Source: Siphlonurus alternatus
Taxonomy: Eukaryota; Arthropoda; Insecta; Ephemeroptera; Siphlonuridae
Reading direction: 5' to 3'
DNA: 64,000 bases
NCBI GenBank assembly: GCA_949825025.1
Contig: OX463781.1
Coordinates: 5,001,370-5,065,369, forward strand
Of the stretch, positions 10,992 through 22,396 are shown piece by piece (position 1 is the stretch's first letter; the number at the start of each line of letters is the position of its first letter). The position numbers were made by a program, and so were the translations under genes. Below the pieces are notes generated by a model. It did not search any database and was not told where the DNA came from. It was given only the letters and a program-made list of their open reading frames with translations.

Positions 10992-11275
10992 CTCTAGGTG
11001 AAAAATTACGTCTTTAACTCGTCCTTTACACGTCTACACCTTATTTTTATCGTCTTTTTGTCTTAAAAAAACATCTTATTATTTTTTCTTCCGAGCCCAA
11101 GACGAAGATTAAATGAAGACAATATTTCTAACATTTTATGTCAATAAGAGGAAAGAATAAGTAATCTTGTGTTTTCCGCCACTTATTTTCCTCTAAAATT
11201 GTGTAAAATTGGAGGGAATTAGACGAGGAGAGAGCTTAATAGTGAATAAAGATGAAATTTATTTCATATGACTTC
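10992..11275 (+). mobile_element. MITE-C copy 6
   Basis: It starts CTAGGTGAAAAATTACGTC and includes GGAGGGAATTAGACGAGGAG and GAATAAAGATGAAATTTATT. The end is diverged. Confidence 0.85.
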
Positions 11276-11384
11276 GAATTAATTGAGGTTAATCGTTAAC
11301 ATAATAATAACTAAGTTTAGTAAGTCTTTTCACCAAATAAAACAATGTTTATTTTTTAAATTACCCAGGTCTTGGACATCACTT

Positions 11385-11560
11385 TTTGGTTCATTGATAA
11401 AAAGTAGAGGTATCCGTCCCGACAGATTTTCCACGGTTCTCTCAGTCACACTTCAGCGAATGCTGGCACACGTAACAGGCCGTGGACACCATCCTTTTCC
11501 TCCCTTATCCTTACCTATTACCCTGGCTAAAGCTCATAGGGGTAAATCTTTAAAAAAACA
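11385..11560 (+). mobile_element. SINE body fragment, inverted relative to 10216-10475
   Basis: It contains GATTTTCCACGGTTCTCTCA, AGTCACACTTCAGCGAATGC and GGCCGTGGACACCATCCTTT, matching the inverse of the fragment 1 kb to the left. Together they form an interrupted inverted repeat with C copy 6 between them. Confidence 0.6.
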
Positions 11561-12222
11561 ATAGTAATACTATTTTTTATATATATATTTTTTTTAAACT
11601 TTTCTCACATAAAAACACTATTAACTTTCGGTTTGAGATTTGAGATGTAAAAAAATAAAAAGATTTAAAGGAGAGACAAGTTACTTGTCTTCTCTGCTGC
11701 TGATATAAATCTTGTATCACTTGATAGCTGCAGTGATGGTTCTAGAGTGGTGCTTGTGCCTACTACATTCATTGATTATATTCGAAAGAGACTGGATAAA
11801 AAAATCAATCATGAGAAACGAAAAGATATCCGTTTACATTACCAGTAGCGGCTTGCTAACGAGGCTGCATGTTGGCTCTTCTCCACCCTTGACGCTCCAC
11901 AGGTGACGGATCGCGGCAGTCGCAGCCACCGCCCGCCAACAAAGCCAATCGAGACATGAACGTGAGCTTTCTCTGAAGAACAATGTCGCAAATGAGGAAC
12001 CATCTCGCTTTTTAAAATATGAAAAAAATATAATATAACGTTTTACATTCTGATGTTGTAATGCTATTACTATGAGAGAAAGGAATGTAATTTTGAAAAA
12101 TTTTATAAGAAATTCGAGATGGTTTTTAATATCATTTACAGATTTTAATTTAAAATTGGCACTTTCTGGTCTTTCTATTTTTTTTTTTTTTTTTCAATTC
12201 TAAAATATTACATGATAATTAT

Positions 12223-12463
12223 AAAGGTGAATTTCCATGGAGCGATATCAAGCGGTGCTTAGCGAGGTGAGAAAAGCGCACTTGCTTTAATCTCGTATGG
12301 CGGCCATGTCGGCAATAAAATCACTCTCCGCAAGGCAAGGAAATCCCGAGCTTCTGATTGACTGCAGCATATTTTCTCGTTTTCTGCGCTTGTAATTTCA
12401 CGCCAACATGGCAAGTGCGCCTCTCTCGCTCTGCTTGACATCACTCCATGGAAATGCACTTTT
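12223..12463. mobile_element. foldback MITE E copy 1
   Basis: The termini AAAGGTGAATTTCCATGGAG and CTCCATGGAAATGCACTTTT are inverted. Subterminal GCGCACTTGC pairs with GCAAGTGCGC. A shortened copy is at 58661 and a third is cut by the window end at 63952. Confidence 0.8.
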
Positions 12464-12934
12464 AGTTTTTATCTCGCATACTGCAGTCAAGTAATAAGCA
12501 CAAAACTCGGTCATGTCTTTTCTTATTTGAAAAGATAAGGTAAATTGAAGAAAACATTTCCCACATAACACCAACAATGATCCGTTCTCCAGCTGTTCGT
12601 TATCTTGGCATTCTCCAGAGAGCTGTGACGTCACTGGAGACCAAACCAGAGTCAGATCAAATAAAATTTAAATTGACTATTGACTTTCCATTTAAATTTA
12701 AATATCTTTTCCATTTAAATTGCATTAAATAACATCTGATTTGGCACTTTATTTTTCTTTACTTTTTTATATACTCAAAACTGTTATAAAGAATAAATTT
12801 AAATATTCTAATAATATAATTAAAAAATAATAAATCAAGTACAACTTGATTACATAATAATATTTGATTTCTATAAAATTGAAGATTGGAAAATGAGAGT
12901 ATTTTATCTTGAAGCTTGAGAGTGTTTTTTACAA

Positions 12935-13428
12935 TCCCTAGTTGAAAAATGATGTCTTCAACTCATCCTTCAAACGTCTAAAGGCGGATTCAGATGGCGA
13001 CAACGGCGATGCGATGCGATTTTGTCACACAAAAGCTGTGAAATCCTATGCCGAAGCAAATTCGCCATTGCGACGGCGAGTATCGCGCTAAATTACGATG
13101 CTCTTTTTTTAATTGCCAAATATGGCCGCCAATGGATGTTACAGCAAGTGCGCATTATTCGTTTCGCGTCGCAGGCTGGAAATCGCCATGTGAATCCACC
13201 TTAAACCTAATCTTTATACCTTTAAAACACATCTTATTTCCTCTTTGCTCATAGTGAGGATGAAACGGAGACATAATTTTTAATATTTTATGCTTAGTAA
13301 GAGAAATGAAGACGTGATCTAATCTTTTCTTTCTTTTTTCCTCTAAAATGGTGCGAAATAGGAGATAATTAGACGAAGGGAGAGCTTAATAGCGAATAAT
13401 AGTTGAAAATTATTTCAACTCGGGAATC
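12935..13428 (+). mobile_element. MITE-C copy 7, interrupted by MITE D
   Basis: It has both termini, CCCTAGTTGAAAAATG and ATTTCAACTCGGG. The C sequence is interrupted within ACGTCTAA/ACCTAATC by D (12982-13201), and TAA is repeated on both sides. Confidence 0.9.
12982..13201. mobile_element. MITE D copy 1 (Harbinger-like), nested in C
   Basis: A 220-bp element with termini AGGCGGATTCAGATGGCGA and, inverted, AGGTGGATTCACATGGCGA. A TAA target duplication flanks it at 12979-12981 and 13202-13204. A 3-bp TWA duplication is typical of PIF/Harbinger MITEs. Its GC content is well above the surrounding DNA. Confidence 0.85.
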
Positions 13429-13747
13429 TCATGAATTATGTATTTTATTTTATTCCCCTTTTTTTTGCCACTATTTTCACATACAAATGTTGTCAGAAAA
13501 GTACACTCTTTTAAAGTGGAATTTGTTTATTTTGTTTACAAGAGTAAGGATACAAAAACAAAGTCATCGATGACAAAGTTTGCAGGTAATGTAAGAAGAT
13601 AAGTGGCGGTTCGTGTTGTGAATATCAATGTCTTGCTCGGTACACAGCTTAGTATGTTGGATGTGTTGCTATATCTCCAGCCTTCTCTCGCTGCATATGG
13701 TACACTAGCTTTGTAGTTTGTACTGTATATTGTGTATATGCATATAC

Positions 13748-14010
13748 CCTAGTCGAAAAATTAAGTTTGCAACTCATCCTTTACACATCTAAATTTAATC
13801 TTATAATGTTTGTTTACCTCAAAAACTAATATTATTTCTTCCTCGCTTAATGTAAGGATGAAATGGAGACGATATTTTTAATATTTTTTACTGAATAAGA
13901 ATAAAGACGTAATCTCGTATTTTTTCCTCAAAAATGATGCAAAATAGGAGGAAATTAGACGTGAAGAGAGCTTAGTAGTGAATTGAAGATGAAATTTATT
14001 TCAACTCGGG
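13748..14010 (+). mobile_element. MITE-C copy 8
   Basis: The ends CCCTAGTCGAAAAATTAAG and ATTTCAACTCGGG are both present with a full set of internal landmarks. It is uninterrupted and makes a good empty-site comparison for copy 7. Confidence 0.9.
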
Positions 14011-14173
14011 TGTAATCTTAAAATTAGAAAACGAAATAATTATTAAATTTGTGTATGTTAAATTTATGTAAATACAAAACATGTCTTTTTAAATGAACAT
14101 TTTGTTATAAGATATTGGTCACAATGAATGACTTTATACTTTAATTTTCCCGGCTCCTCGTGGACTCGACTTA

Positions 14174-14295
14174 ACAATTACTACGTTTACATGACGGTGT
14201 TTAATGCGTATTCGTTGACGCCGCCTCATAAGAATATCATTATCCGTCGTCAACGAATACGCATTAAACATCATCATGTAAACGTAGTGATTGAT
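14174..14295. mobile_element. palindromic MITE P copy 1
   Basis: Arms ACTACGTTTACATGACG and TGCGTATTCGTTGACG pair with CGTCAACGAATACGCA and TCATGTAAACGTAGT. The spacer is only about 20 bp. Confidence 0.85.
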
Positions 14296-14344
14296 TTGAG
14301 TTTTGTGAGTCTCTACACTAGAACATATTAGTCGTGGTCTATGC

Positions 14345-14575
14345 AATTCATTCCAAAATTAGCCTGAGGAAACCATGAAAACCTAAAGCAAGATGGTCAT
14401 GCAGCAGTTGCTGGAAGGTGTCATCAATCACCTCCCTGTTAGGAGAGATTATGTTCTTTAGCAAACAGCACATGTAAAAGTCTGGTCACGCCTGAGATCG
14501 AACTCACGACCATCCAATTACAAATGGGAGGAGCATACCACTGCGTCAATTATCCTAAAAAAATCATAGGTACAA
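14345..14575 (-). mobile_element. SINE-J copy, minus orientation
   Basis: Read on the minus strand, GACGCAGTGGTATGCTCC (A box) and GTCGTGAGTTCGATCTC (B box) are followed by the SINE-J body. Its 3' part is shortened at the left. Confidence 0.75.
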
Positions 14576-14654
14576 AGTAGCAAAAGGTTAGAAATTAATG
14601 CTTCTGAAATGTTGTCTTCTGGGAATGCAAGTAGACTAAGTACAATGAAATTTG

Positions 14655-15063
14655 TTTCAATTTAATGCTGAATTGGTTTCAGAGCTTTATGTCAGTACAA
14701 TACATAATTGTTCCAAATTCGTCTTAAATCCAGCATTTTTAACCTATTATAAAAACACTTAATCCAAGTTCAAACTTGGTACTGAAAGAATATTCAATTT
14801 ATTTTACTCTATTTTTTCAGTACCAAATTTGTACTTTGATTAAGTGTTTTATAGGTCAAAAGTGCTGGATGTAAGACGAAATTAGAAAAATTTTGTACTG
14901 ACATAATTTAATTTACATAGGGGGGGCGATGGGGGCGATCACCCCATCTCCCCTCCCAAAAGGTCCCAGAATACATTGAAGGTGTTACCACCCTCTGCCC
15001 GTCGCCCCGTCCTCTCACCCCAAATTTAACATTGCGGTATAGGGCAAACCAATTCAGCATCAA
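14655..15063. mobile_element. foldback MITE I copy 2 with a central-right insertion
   Basis: ATGCTGAATTGGTTTC and AACCAATTCAGCATC mark the ends. The paired phrase CACTTAATCCAAGTTCAAAC and its inverse are present. A 14920-15045 segment rich in G and C runs interrupts the right arm and is probably a separate insertion. Confidence 0.75.
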
Positions 15064-15262
15064 CTTTTGTCAATGAACCGGATGTGCAATGGTTCAAAGC
15101 CAATTAAGGGAACCATATATATAGTGATAAAGCGAAACGATTTACCCCTAGATGGATAACGTATTTTTTATTGAAAATTAAAACCCATCCAACTAATAAA
15201 CATGTTTGGCGTTGCTTGACTTCGGTGATTTGACGAGACCCGGTCAAGCGCAACGCGCCATA
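15064..15262 (-). mobile_element. 5S rRNA-derived SINE copy 1
   Basis: On the minus strand the head reads GCGCTTGACCGGGTCTCGTC, AAATCACCGAAGTCAAGCAA and, later, TTAGTTGGATGGGT. This tracks the internal promoter half of eukaryotic 5S rRNA (GGTCTCGTC..GATCACCGAAG..AAGCAACG..CTTGGATGGGTGA). It then passes into a SINE-type body with GGTTCCCTTAATTGGC and CCATTGCACATCCGGTTCAT. It is too diverged and too incomplete to be a 5S gene. A second copy lies at 41495-41768. Confidence 0.75.
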
Positions 15263-15931
15263 ACATCCACTTAATGATGTAATGAATTTAAATTTATTCC
15301 TCTTGACTTCCTTCCTGTGCCAATTAGACCATTTGTTAATTTGAATGGAAGTTATTGAACTTTTTCTATCGATATTATAATCGATTTGAATTAAATACCT
15401 CTAGGGAGTTTTTATGAAGTAAAATTTCTCATTAAGATGTAATTAAGCATTGAAGTCATTAATTTTTACCTCAAGAAGATATTACTAAAAATTTTTTTAA
15501 TTATAACCATACTTCTTTAAAAGACAGAATAATTTGTTTTAAAGTTAAATATTTTCTTTCGACATTCTTTCTATATGAAAATTTTTATTATAAGATTTCA
15601 ATATATTTCTTATATAATATAAAAAAGTCCTTAAAAATGGTCATATATTGGAAATAAAAGAACCGAGAAAAAAAAATGGTACTTGAGAAGCTCTCTTAAA
15701 CTTGTTTGACGATGAAGAAAAGTTTGTTGGTCTCGCTGGCTTATTGTACGTAGGCAATCATTTTTCCTGACTGTGCGCTGGGGAAACTCAAGTGGCCATC
15801 AACCTCTCTAGTCAATGTACCTTCCCCCCTCCCCTCTTAAACTTTCGACGAGGCACGTTTTGTACTTGTTAAAAAAAAACATAACATCTACTATACGTGT
15901 ACTTCGAGGTAATTATATCAATTTATATTAA
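15263..15931. other. AT-rich sequence, no gene seen
   Basis: No repeat family member recognised. Positions 15690-15870 are richer in GC and non-repetitive within the window. Confidence 0.35.
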
Positions 15932-16275
15932 CCGGGCACTTGACGCAGTGGTATGAGCCTCTGATTCATTGATCGTGAGTTCGGTCCCAGGTACCGTCAA
16001 ACTTTTCACAAGTTGCGGTTGCTAAAGAGTACCCACTCATGAATCCAGGAGGTGATTGACGGCATCCCTCATCAATTGTCAACCACCCTGACTGAGGTTT
16101 CCATGGTTTCTTTAGTCACAACCAGGCGAATGTTGCGATGAATTTCTATAGGTCATGGCCGCCCTGGTTTGGAAACGACCCACAACTCTGGGGTCAAAGA
16201 AGAGCCGAAAAGTTAAATTCAGTCACTTAATTGTGACCAGTACGCGACAACAGGGTTCAGTTGAAGGGAAAAAAA
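15932..16275 (+). mobile_element. SINE-J copy, full length (reference description)
   Basis: The tRNA-like head has an A box around TTGACGCAGTGGTATGAGCC and a B box GTGAGTTCGGTCCCAGG. The body follows: AACCACCCTGACTGAGG, TTTCCATGGTTTCTTTAGTC, then GGTCATGGCCGCCCTGG. The 3' end is ACAACAGGGTTCAGTTGAAG followed by an A-rich tail. Total length is about 340 bp. The Pol III boxes with a long non-tRNA body make this a SINE rather than a tRNA gene. Confidence 0.85.
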
Positions 16276-16409
16276 TTATATGTAAAAATAAAAATAAGGT
16301 TAATTCCAATAATACACAATTTTTAATTAATTAAGGGTACTGCATAACTTATCAAAATATCAAATTACACAGATTTAAATAATTTTATTCAAATTTGATG
16401 GTACATACC

Positions 16410-16690
16410 CGTATTGGAATAAATTTCAATTTCAACAATTTTAAGGTCACGTCTCTTTCTTCCTCCTATTTCGCACCATTTCCGAAAAATAGAAGAGGAA
16501 AAGGACAATTACTATAGTCGATTTTGACGGAGCAGCATCGTATTTCTTTCTTATTGAGTGTCAAATGCTAGAAAAATTACCTAATTTTTATCCTCACTTG
16601 TAATTTGAGCAAGGAGTAAATTCGGTGAAAAGACGTCATTAATTTACTTACACGTGATGAACTGAAGATAAAATTGTTCAATTTTTATAT
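16410..16690 (-). mobile_element. MITE-C copy 9, diverged
   Basis: TTTCAATTTCAACAATTTT, CCTATTTCGCACCATTTCCG and TGATGAACTGAAGATAAAAT mark a decayed minus-strand copy. It lies between two SINE-J copies facing each other. Confidence 0.65.
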
Positions 16691-16745
16691 TAATACATAA
16701 TTTATCTGTAGTGAAATCCTAGTTAACTTATTTTTTAATTTTATG

Positions 16746-17106
16746 CAACAACTGAACCCTGTTGTAAGGTACTCGCTACAATTATAAAAGCAAATGAATT
16801 TAACTTCCCGGCTCTTCGTTGACCCAACTTTTGTGAGTCTTTTTCAAACTGGAGCGGCCATGGCTTAAGCAATCCATCCCAGCATTTGCTTGGTTTTGAC
16901 TGAGGAAACCATGGAAACCTTAGTCAGGATGGTCGAAAATTGATGGAAGATGACATCAATCACCTCCCGGATGCACGGGTATTATGGGTGCTCTTTAGCA
17001 ACCACCACTTGTGAAAAGTTTGGCGGTGATTGGGATCGAACTCACGACCATCCAATTATAAATCAGAGGCGCATACCACTGCGTCAAGTGGCCGGTCAAG
17101 TACCCG
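16746..17106 (-). mobile_element. SINE-J copy, minus orientation, full length
   Basis: On the minus strand it has ACTTGACGCAGTGGTATGCG (A box), GTCGTGAGTTCGATCCC (B box), the body phrase AGGTTTCCATGGTTTCCTCA and the 3' end TACAACAGGGTTCAGTTG. It is in mirror arrangement with the copy at 15932-16275. Confidence 0.85.
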
Positions 17107-17889
17107 GAAATTCAAATGATTAAATATTATTTTCATTGAGCTACTTACCAAGAAAAGTGCTTCTAAATAAGTTCAGCAGAGCTATGTAATAAATACTACC
17201 AGTAGAGCTCTCTGAAAGTCAACAAGACTAAAAAAATTAAGTTAACTAGATGACTTATACCAGAGATTTTACATTGTAGAGATATAGAACGCTTATGGAC
17301 AAAATTCTGTTCAAACATAGCAGATCTTGAAGGAAGTGCGAGTACGAAAAAATGTGTTATTCCAAAGTTTCAGCGCAGCGGCGTTCAGATGGCGTTGCAG
17401 CTGCAAGTTATAAGCTTTTGGGGGTGTTCCGGTCGTCATCTGCAATGAACGCCCAAATAATAAGTTCTCAATTTTATTTCATCTAGACTTTTTATTTGGT
17501 TTATACGTTAAATGCTAGGAAAAATATTTAATAAGGATATTCGACCTCTTTACAATGTAAACTCTTTTTGCTTATACTGAAGTTGACATGTACAGCATTG
17601 CAACTTGTCAAGCAAAAGCACTTACCATTGCAGTCTATTGCAGCCAACTAATTATGACATTACAAGTAAACATAATTATACAATAAAAAAATGTTTAAGT
17701 TAATTAAATACTTCTTCTTTTGAGTATACTTTAAATTAATTGAAAAATTATACTTTAAAAGCTTCGAGTGTCATAATGTTTATTAAATTACTTGAAATTA
17801 AATTAGCTTTTGAAGCTTGAAAAGTAGCATCATATTTTATTTACTCTCATATAAAAAGTGGAAAATTGTTGTAATAAAATATCAGACTA
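17107..17889. other. AT-rich sequence, no gene seen
   Basis: No exon, RNA gene or repeat family member recognised. Confidence 0.4.
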
Positions 17890-18153
17890 CCAGAGTAGAA
17901 ATAAAATTCATCTTTTATTCACTATTAAGTTCTCTCTTCGTCTAATTTCCTTCTAATTTTGCACCATTTTAGTGGAAATAAGAGAGAAAAATACGATATA
18001 ACATCTTATTTTCTCTTATTGAGCTAAAACTATTAGAAATAATTCTCTCCAATTTCATCCTCAATTTGAGCGTAGAGAAGTGTATTTTTGAGGTAAAAAG
18101 ATTAGGTTTAGATATCTAAAAGATGAGTTGAAGACGTAATTTTTCAACTAGGG
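17890..18153 (-). mobile_element. MITE-C copy 10
   Basis: Minus-strand ends CCCTAGTTGAAAAATTACG and GAATTTTATTTCTACTCTGG with all internal landmarks. An uninterrupted copy. Confidence 0.9.
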
Positions 18154-18885
18154 TATATAAAATAAATAAAAAAAATTTATTGGTCATTTATGAAATATTT
18201 TACATTTTCTTTCAGGAGAACAGTGAGTTTTTTTACCTTAAATAATTGCTTGGCAATAAAATATTTGGAAATCTCACAAAAATTTACAAAGTTTTTTCAA
18301 CACTATCTGCAGTTTGAGAAGAGTGTGACAGGCCATTGCTCGCGGTAAGCTTTCTGCACGTGATAACGCGGTGACAAATGTCATTAGTACTTTGTCTTGT
18401 GTTGCAAATTACTTTCATTAATCTCAACACGCGAGTAAATGGCTAAACTTAAGCAAAAGTGGCTTCATTACGTAATCTAGAATTGTGGGTAATTTATCAA
18501 ATAATTTTATACTAAAAATAGACAACCTGCAATGATATTTGTTACTAAAATTGTATATTTAAATAGAAGAGTTATGTATGTAGGCTATATAGACATTTTC
18601 TCCTTTATTTTTATTCTCTTATCATCCTTCAAATCATGCTGCGAAACGCTGTGACGTCATAGTGTTGCAAATATTTAAAATGCAAACATTGGAACAGTCA
18701 GTGAATGACTTTGATTTCACAGCGTTTTTCTATAAATATTTTGAGGATTTTAGGGGGTAAAAATAATATGAAAAAATTGACAATACATTACTCACTTGCC
18801 CTATCCAAATAAGCATATAACAAGCAAATTATTATTAAGGGTACAGTAGGTTTTAGATAAAATTTGAATCATGCTTGATTATGTA
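18154..18885. other. mixed AT-rich sequence with a possible foldback remnant
   Basis: At 18637-18735, CTGCGAAACGCTGTGACGTC and GATTTCACAGCG suggest the arms of a small foldback element. Related phrases occur at 32839-33090 and 59040-59160. No gene is visible. Confidence 0.4.
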
Positions 18886-19008
18886 CAGTCGATGCCGTTG
18901 AAAACTTCCACTTGCAGCCTTGTTAATGACCATGTTCCGTAATAATAACAAAAATAATGGTGATTAACAAGGCTGCAAGTGGGAAATTTTCCAAGATAAC
19001 GAGTGTAC
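18886..19008. mobile_element. palindromic MITE H copy 2
   Basis: Left arm CCACTTGCAGCCTTGTTAAT and right arm ATTAACAAGGCTGCAAGTGG are inverted and match the copy at 7263. Confidence 0.8.
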
Positions 19009-19079
19009 ATTGCGAAAAATGTAATGTCAAGTGTTATTTTGTCATCAAATCCGCAAAGTTTACATTTTTTTTTTCAGAA

Positions 19080-19175
19080 ATTTTAGAGAAAAATTTCACA
19101 CCTTTTTCCCGCTTTAAAAGATTTACGATCGTCTCGATCCCCCTCACTTGGAAATACTATAGGGTTAATTTTATT
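19080..19175 (+). mobile_element. fragment of piggyBac-like MITE Q
   Basis: The Q right-end phrases CCGCTTTAAAAGATTTACG and CTATAGGGTTAA are present. The left end is missing. Confidence 0.5.
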
Positions 19176-19777
19176 TAGTTGATTCTCCCATCACAAGAGT
19201 TCAGTGCAACCTTCTTCGTCATTACTTCTCTCTACCCCTTCAATGAAGTCACTGCGGCTTTTAATTAATTAGAATTGCAGTCAAAATGTGAGAGAACATT
19301 ACGATTTAATTATGTAAGTGTAAAGTTAGTTGTAATTGTGACGCAAAGTTTTAATGTGTCATAATGCATGTACATAATTTTGTTCTCAATAGTTTACTTT
19401 TGTCGAAAACTTATTTTAAAGTCAAAATAGAGTAAATTTATTTCAATGACACTTTATTTTTGTCATCAATATTACATAGATATTTGACGCAGTATAGTAT
19501 ACGTTTTCGATCGGAATTTCATGAATTTATTTAACCCTAGCAAAACTGAAGTTTTTCAAATGCATACACAAAATCACATACTAATTTCCTCTAGTAATTC
19601 TGCTTCTTACTGCGCAGAAGGTGCCATGCCAACTTAAAAAAAAAAAAAAATTTAACACTTACATGCAAAAAATGTAGTTATTTTAAATCTGTCAAATTTT
19701 CATCTGAAAAGAAAACCATTTTTTAAAATATTTTTGTGTGTAGTTTTTTTAGAGGGTTGGTATGGGTCACGGGTGAG

Positions 19778-19963
<186 letters not shown>

Positions 19964-19968
19964 TTTTG

Positions 19969-20322
19969 CTTCAACTGATCTCAAGTACAGGATACTGGCC
20001 ACAATTAAGTGACTGAATTTAACTTCCCGGCTCTTCGTAGACCCTACATTTGTGGGTCCCTTCCAAACCGGGGTGGCTATAACCTATAGCAATCCATCCC
20101 AGCATTTGCCTGGTTGAGACTGAGGAAACCATGGAAACCTCAGTCAGGATGGTCGGTAATTGATGGAGGATGCCATCAATCACTTCTCGGATGCACAAGT
20201 GGGTGCTCTTTAGCAACCGCCACTTGTGAAAAAATTGGCGGTGTATGGCTGGGACCGAACTCACGACCATCCGATAACAAATCAAAGTCAGAGGCGTATA
20301 CCACTGCATGCGTCAAGCATAT
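19969..20322 (-). mobile_element. SINE-J copy with (TAAA)n tail
   Basis: Minus strand: GACGCATGCAGTGGTATACG (A box, with a small duplication), GTCGTGAGTTCGGTCCC (B box), the body AGGTTTCCATGGTTTCCTCA, then ACAAATGTAGGGTCTACGAA. It ends at the TAAA array at 19779-19963. Confidence 0.85.
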
Positions 20323-20410
20323 ATGGGTGAGTAATATAGAGCATAAGAAAACAGGAAGAAAACTCATATGTGATTTTGGCCACTATAGCTAAATCTAAAA
20401 AATGGTTACA

Positions 20411-20666
20411 AAAATTACAAAATTACATCTTCAACTCATCCTTTACACGTCTAAACCTAATCTTTTTACCTCTAAAACACATCTTCGCTCAAAGTGAGGA
20501 TGAAATAAAGACAATATTTTTAACATTTTATGTTCAAGAAGAGGAAAAAAGATGTAATCTTGTCTTTTTCACATATTTTTTCCTCTAAAATGGTGCAAAC
20601 TAAAAGGAGAAAAGACGAGAGGAGAGTTTAATAGCGAAGAAAATATGAAATTTATTTCAACTTGAG
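20411..20666 (+). mobile_element. MITE-C copy 11
   Basis: It carries ATCTTCAACTCATCCTTTAC, CTCAAAGTGAGGATGAAAT, AATGGTGCAAACTAAAAGG and TTTATTTCAACTTGAG. Confidence 0.88.
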
Positions 20667-20860
20667 TAAGCATTCTTTAATAACTAAAGACAATTCTGAC
20701 TGAAGTTTTCACGGTTCCCTTAGTCAAAATTACAAGACATGCAAGGTTTGGAGGGGATTAGCAAAACTTTTAACAAGGCGGGTCACACAATGTCTTCGCA
20801 TCATATCGTATAGCTTGGTTTGATAAAAATTTGGAACCAGTTCTATAAATGAGAGAATCA

Positions 20861-21005
20861 CGGACCAAATACCCCCGGACGAAATACCCCCGGACCAAAT
20901 ATCCCCGCCCGGACCGGACGAAATACCCCCGGACGAAATACTCCCGGACGAAATATCCCCGGACGAAATACTCCCGGACGAAATACCCCCGGACGAAATA
21001 CCCCC
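20861..21005. repeat. 15-bp GC-rich minisatellite
   Basis: About nine units of CGGACGAAATACCCC with small variants (ACCAAAT, ATCCC, ACTCC). It abuts the left end of foldback element K. The repeat is open in one plus frame but that frame encodes only a KYPRT-type repeat. Confidence 0.92.
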
Positions 21006-21399
21006 TTGTAAGTGGAGAGGGGCGGGTGACCGACGCGGGAGGGGAAGTTGGCTTATTTATAAAGTCTGTTTTTCTGTCGTTTGTCTGACGTCACGCGCGT
21101 CGTATTAAAGAAGGATGTTAGTAACGCCATTTTTCACAACAAATATAATATATATTATGTAATATTCAAAGTATATTTATAGTTAATGCCGTATCAAGAT
21201 CTCAAATTGCGTCTTTAATTTTATTATACCAACACATACTCAAAATTGTGCCGCAAACAAACGATTTTTGTATATGCTATGCTTAATTTGATTGTGCGGC
21301 AATTATAAATTGTCTCAGCATTTTGCAGCAAGATTTTGAAGGTTTTTAAACGATTTTAGATTTTTAAACCTAGGTGTGCCCCTAGCGATTTGAGCAAAG

Positions 21400-21720
21400 C
21401 CCGAAATTAACAAATATTTCGGGCTTCGCTCATTTAAATTTGAACATTTCTAGAAGAGCTCAAATCGAAAAAAGCAATCCACGACGAGAAGTTTTATATC
21501 GGGCTTTGCTCATTTAAATTTGATCATTTCTAGAAGTGCTAAAATCGGAAAAAGCGAACCCCGACGAGAAGTTTTATTTCGGGGTTTGCTCATTTAAATT
21601 TGCTCATTTCTAAAAGTGCCCAACTCGAAAAAAGCAACCCCGACGGGAATTTTTATTTCGGGCTTTGCTCACTGTTTTGATCATTTCTAGAAGTGCTCAA
21701 AGCAAAATGAAAAATAATAT
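21400..21720. repeat. ~80-bp subterminal tandem repeats, left arm of K
   Basis: Three to four units, each with a GGGCTTTGCTCATTTAAAT-type start, CATTTCTAGAAGTGCTC, AAAAAGCAACCCCGACGAG and AAGTTTTATTTC. The inverted counterparts are at 22760-23090 and 23630-23770. Confidence 0.85.
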
Positions 21721-22242
21721 TTGGAAATTGTGCCGTATTATATAGCAATAAATAATAAAATAATGTAAATTTAATTATATTTTAATTATATATCACTTTT
21801 TTAATTTATTAATTAAAATACAAATTTAACATTAATAGCGTGTAAAGTATTTTTTTTTTATTAAAACATTTATTTCTGTATTATTCAAGTCATATTGAAA
21901 GAAATTAACACGATTTTTTCACACTGAGAGACACTTTTAATTTTTTTATAATTAAAGGGTATGATTACAATTTATATACTCTAGCAATGAATTCCAGGTT
22001 GCAGATGAACAATTTCTAAGTTCAGACGACGTACCATGCACTCATGACAAAGAAAAGGGTGTCTCAGATCAGCAGCAGCATTAGCAAATTCAAAGCAAAG
22101 TTTTGTGTTTTGCAACTACAAGAAAGGTTGTCAATCTAAAACATATATGTTGTGCAAAGAAAAAATTTAGATGAAATTTAAAATGCCATGATAGTAATCC
22201 ATGCAAAAATAAGTCAAGTTCAGGTAATAATAAGATCAGGTA

Positions 22243-22396
<154 letters not shown>

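Noticed and set aside
15190..15262. 5S rRNA gene
   Set aside because: Only part of the 5S sequence is recognisable, with many substitutions, and it continues into a SINE body.
15932..16020. tRNA gene at the SINE-J head (also 16990-17100, 20220-20320, 14500-14570)
   Set aside because: A and B boxes exist, but no complete cloverleaf or anticodon arm can be drawn and the same 340-bp body follows each time. These are SINE heads.
20019..20392. Frames of 63-96 codons on both strands
   Set aside because: They lie inside the SINE-J copy. The peptides are translations of SINE sequence.
21400..21720. CRISPR-like array of ~80-bp units in K, and the 45-bp array at 31.2 kb
   Set aside because: Units are contiguous tandem copies without unique spacers, in a eukaryotic genome. 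Not CRISPR.
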